This document shows positions 61,733 to 64,000 of a stretch of 64,000 bases of DNA, piece by piece. Origin of the DNA: Neckera pumila (Eukaryota; Streptophyta; Bryopsida; Hypnales; Neckeraceae); contig OZ018415.1 in NCBI GenBank assembly GCA_963969595.1, positions 16,368,001 through 16,432,000 on the forward strand, in the 5' to 3' direction. Position 1 is the first letter of the stretch, and the number at the start of each line of letters is the position of its first letter. The translations under genes and the position numbers were made by a program. The notes under the pieces are model-generated. The model was not told the DNA's origin. It did no database searches and worked only from the letters and a program-made list of their open reading frames with translations.

Positions 61733-64000
61733 CTGAGATAAAAAGCATAACAAGGGGGGTCAGAGTTCAAGTCTTGCGGTCTGAGAATTTGAAATCCTTG
61801 GGTTACTGTTTTGAGACGAGATTCTAGGGCTCAGGATCATGCAAGGTTGGATTTGGAAACAAATGACAAAAGTTGCACATGGATTTGATAACAATTGACC
61901 AAATTGCAGAGCTGAAATTGTGAAGTCTAACACTTGAAATTCGGATTGTTTTACGTTGTAAAGATGATGGTTCATTGCAAAACTTAGTTTGAAAGCACAA
62001 GCGATTCCCCCTGATGCTTATGTCAAAACATACAAGGAGTACCAAGATTCCGGACGAAATACATTTTCAACGAGACCTTTTTAATACCACATCTTAATTT
62101 CTCCCACAAAATCCTATTTGATTAAAAACTCACTCTGTACCCTCACTATCGCATTCTTCACGTCACAAGGTATTGCATACAGATGTAATAATGAGAAATT
62201 CGACAAGTATGACAAAGGGTTTTACACTACTTTCATGTGTGCACAAATACATCTTGAATGCCACTTTACATGTACATATATAGATTGTCACATACTACAA
62301 AAGTCTACTGATAAGCACATGCATTCACCTGTAACATTAAAAAAGTCTGGCTATACGTAAACGCAAAGGAAAATTGCTCCAGGGTTTCTCTCAAGGTTTC
62401 GTGAAAGGAAGAATCCAACAAAACCCTACGAAGTGCACAGAAAATCAGGACTAGTAGAAACAAACGCACCTGAAATTTGCTGATATGTCGGCGAATAACT
62501 TCAACTAAAACTCACATCTTTGAAGCTGAATACCCCTTCTTTCTTCAAAGATTCCAGATAGAGAATAAATATAATTCCTGAATCCAGAACCGTAAGCCCT
62601 GTCAGTACCCTGAACAATGAACCTCAATAGCCATGATTCAATTCGTCACACCCGATTCCTATACCGAAAAAAACATGCATAATCTGAATTCTGAACCCTC
62701 ACGGTACCAAGGATTCGTAATTTTAAAATATCCAATTCGAATAATCGTGTTGTGAAAAGCCACGAATTCAAATGGGACCAAATTTGCTCGATCACTAAAA
62801 TCAATCAAAAGCATCGCACATGTTCGTCACAAATGATCCAAAATTGCACAAAAAAAAAGTCTCCAAATAAACTACAGTACTCCAAACCGCTAATCAAGCA
62901 TGAGAGCCAACTGGGATCCAAATACTGCAAATCGAATCTCCAGATACAAGAAAAATGCCCACTCAAAGATCGAGAATATCGACATATTTTTGGAAATCCG
63001 AGAAACCCAATTGAAGTTCAGTGAGCGGTACACGAACCTTTGTCCCCAATTTCAAGTGGGAATCCAAAGAGCTTCCATCCAAAGCTGCTCCAGGTTCAAA
63101 AATTGAGCAGCGCAGGTGGGAATCTTGCGACAGAAAACCGAGAAGGGTTAGAAACTGGGAGGAGAATGAAGGGGTGATGGGATTGACCCGGAATTGCTTC
63201 GGGTGGTGCTCTGGGGGTTGCATCGGAGGGTGTGAAATTGCACAGCGTTAGGGGGCATTGTCGGTGGACGGCGATGCAAGAGAGGTGTTTCAAGGCATGG
63301 AAGCCAGGGCAGAGTGTCATCCACACTTTTTCATCCACTCTTTTCGGTTGGATTGGATGACGTCCTTGGCATGTTTTCTGGCAAGTGTCTTGGGACTTCT
63401 TATTGCATGTCTTTCGTAACCAAAACCCACAAGAAATCTCCCTTATGGAAGTTTTTGGAGCTGCCCGGGTAATTTGCCTCCTCTTTGTAGAAGGACACCG
63501 GTTGAGCCGGGGGTCCTAAGGGCATCAATTGCATCCTCTCCTTATCAAAATCTCCCTGTTCATTTTCTCTAGTATCAAATTCTCACTAGCCATATTCCTT
63601 CACCTTCAAATTTGCAAAGACTACAACCTTCCTCTTTCAGAGACGTACCGGTTCTGAAACTAAGTTCGAATCCATCCATTACCTTAAGTTAGGCTGTTTG
63701 TTTTGTTTTGTTTGTTCATTTAGTTTGTTATGTTGAGATCCCCTAGAACTGCGTCCCTTGGTCACATGCTTGATATTGTTGGAGAGCCCTCAACAAGGAG
63801 GGATGCACGAGCTTTATTTCATATTGTTTGGACCTAGTGGAAAAGTTATTGAATTTCAAAGTTTTAAGAACTAAAAAATTATTAATTTTTTTTTACTATG
63901 GCAACGACACAGGACACACTAATTTGCATTACATCAAGTAGATGCGGAAGACGAAGCAAGGGTCAACTGCCCTAACAAACTCTAAAGCGATACCCACCTC
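61733..64000 (-). promoter_or_regulatory. Upstream region of the chlorophyllase gene
   Basis: No protein gene is recognisable here. A 3' splice-site-like tract abuts the chlorophyllase ATG, so part of 61.7-63.3 kb is probably a leader intron with a non-coding first exon further up. The DNA at about 63.0-63.35 kb is less AT-rich and could hold that exon or the promoter. From about 63.69 to 63.93 kb runs a dispersed repeat that recurs at about 38.44-38.66 kb (TGTTTGTTTTGTTTG, GTTATGTTGAGATC, AAAGTTATTGAATTTCAAA). Confidence 0.35.

Overview
The window is nuclear DNA of a land plant. It carries multi-exon genes with GT-AG introns, a chlorophyllase, a PHO1-type SPX-EXS phosphate exporter, a QQT2/GPN1-type GTPase and plant-type telomere-repeat boxes (AAACCCTAA). 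Gene density is very low: three confident genes in 64 kb, with introns of a few hundred bases in AT-rich surroundings. A long, probably intron-bearing 5' leader and abundant short inverted-repeat elements fit a bryophyte or another seed-free lineage, but I cannot name the species.

Layout. About 1.1-6.3 kb holds nested inverted-repeat elements. The GPN1/QQT2 GTPase lies on the minus strand (8962-6450, five exons), with telo-boxes upstream. From 10 to 45 kb there are no intact genes. This part is a graveyard of non-autonomous DNA transposons: a large family bounded by TTAA and starting CCC(C/T)TAAA (piggyBac-like), PIF/Harbinger-like MITEs with TAA/TTA duplications, TA-flanked MITEs and long foldbacks. 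It also holds a broken hAT-type transposase (18.7-19.3 kb) and a small lysine-rich ORF remnant (12.7-13.6 kb). The plus-strand PHO1-like gene runs 49542-55566 (14 coding exons, 792 aa) behind about 4 kb of gene-poor, possibly transcribed leader with two P1BS-like phosphate-response motifs. After another repeat block, which includes an 11-bp minisatellite, comes a minus-strand chlorophyllase (61732-59972, two coding exons, 350 aa).

The genes do not form a functional cluster. One serves RNA polymerase II assembly and import, one phosphate export, one chlorophyll breakdown. The most unusual part of the window is the TTAA-bounded element family, especially the chain of abutting and nested TTAA units at 34.3-37.2 kb. 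Exon coordinates were derived by hand from splice consensus, reading-frame continuity and remembered family sequences. No alignment was run.
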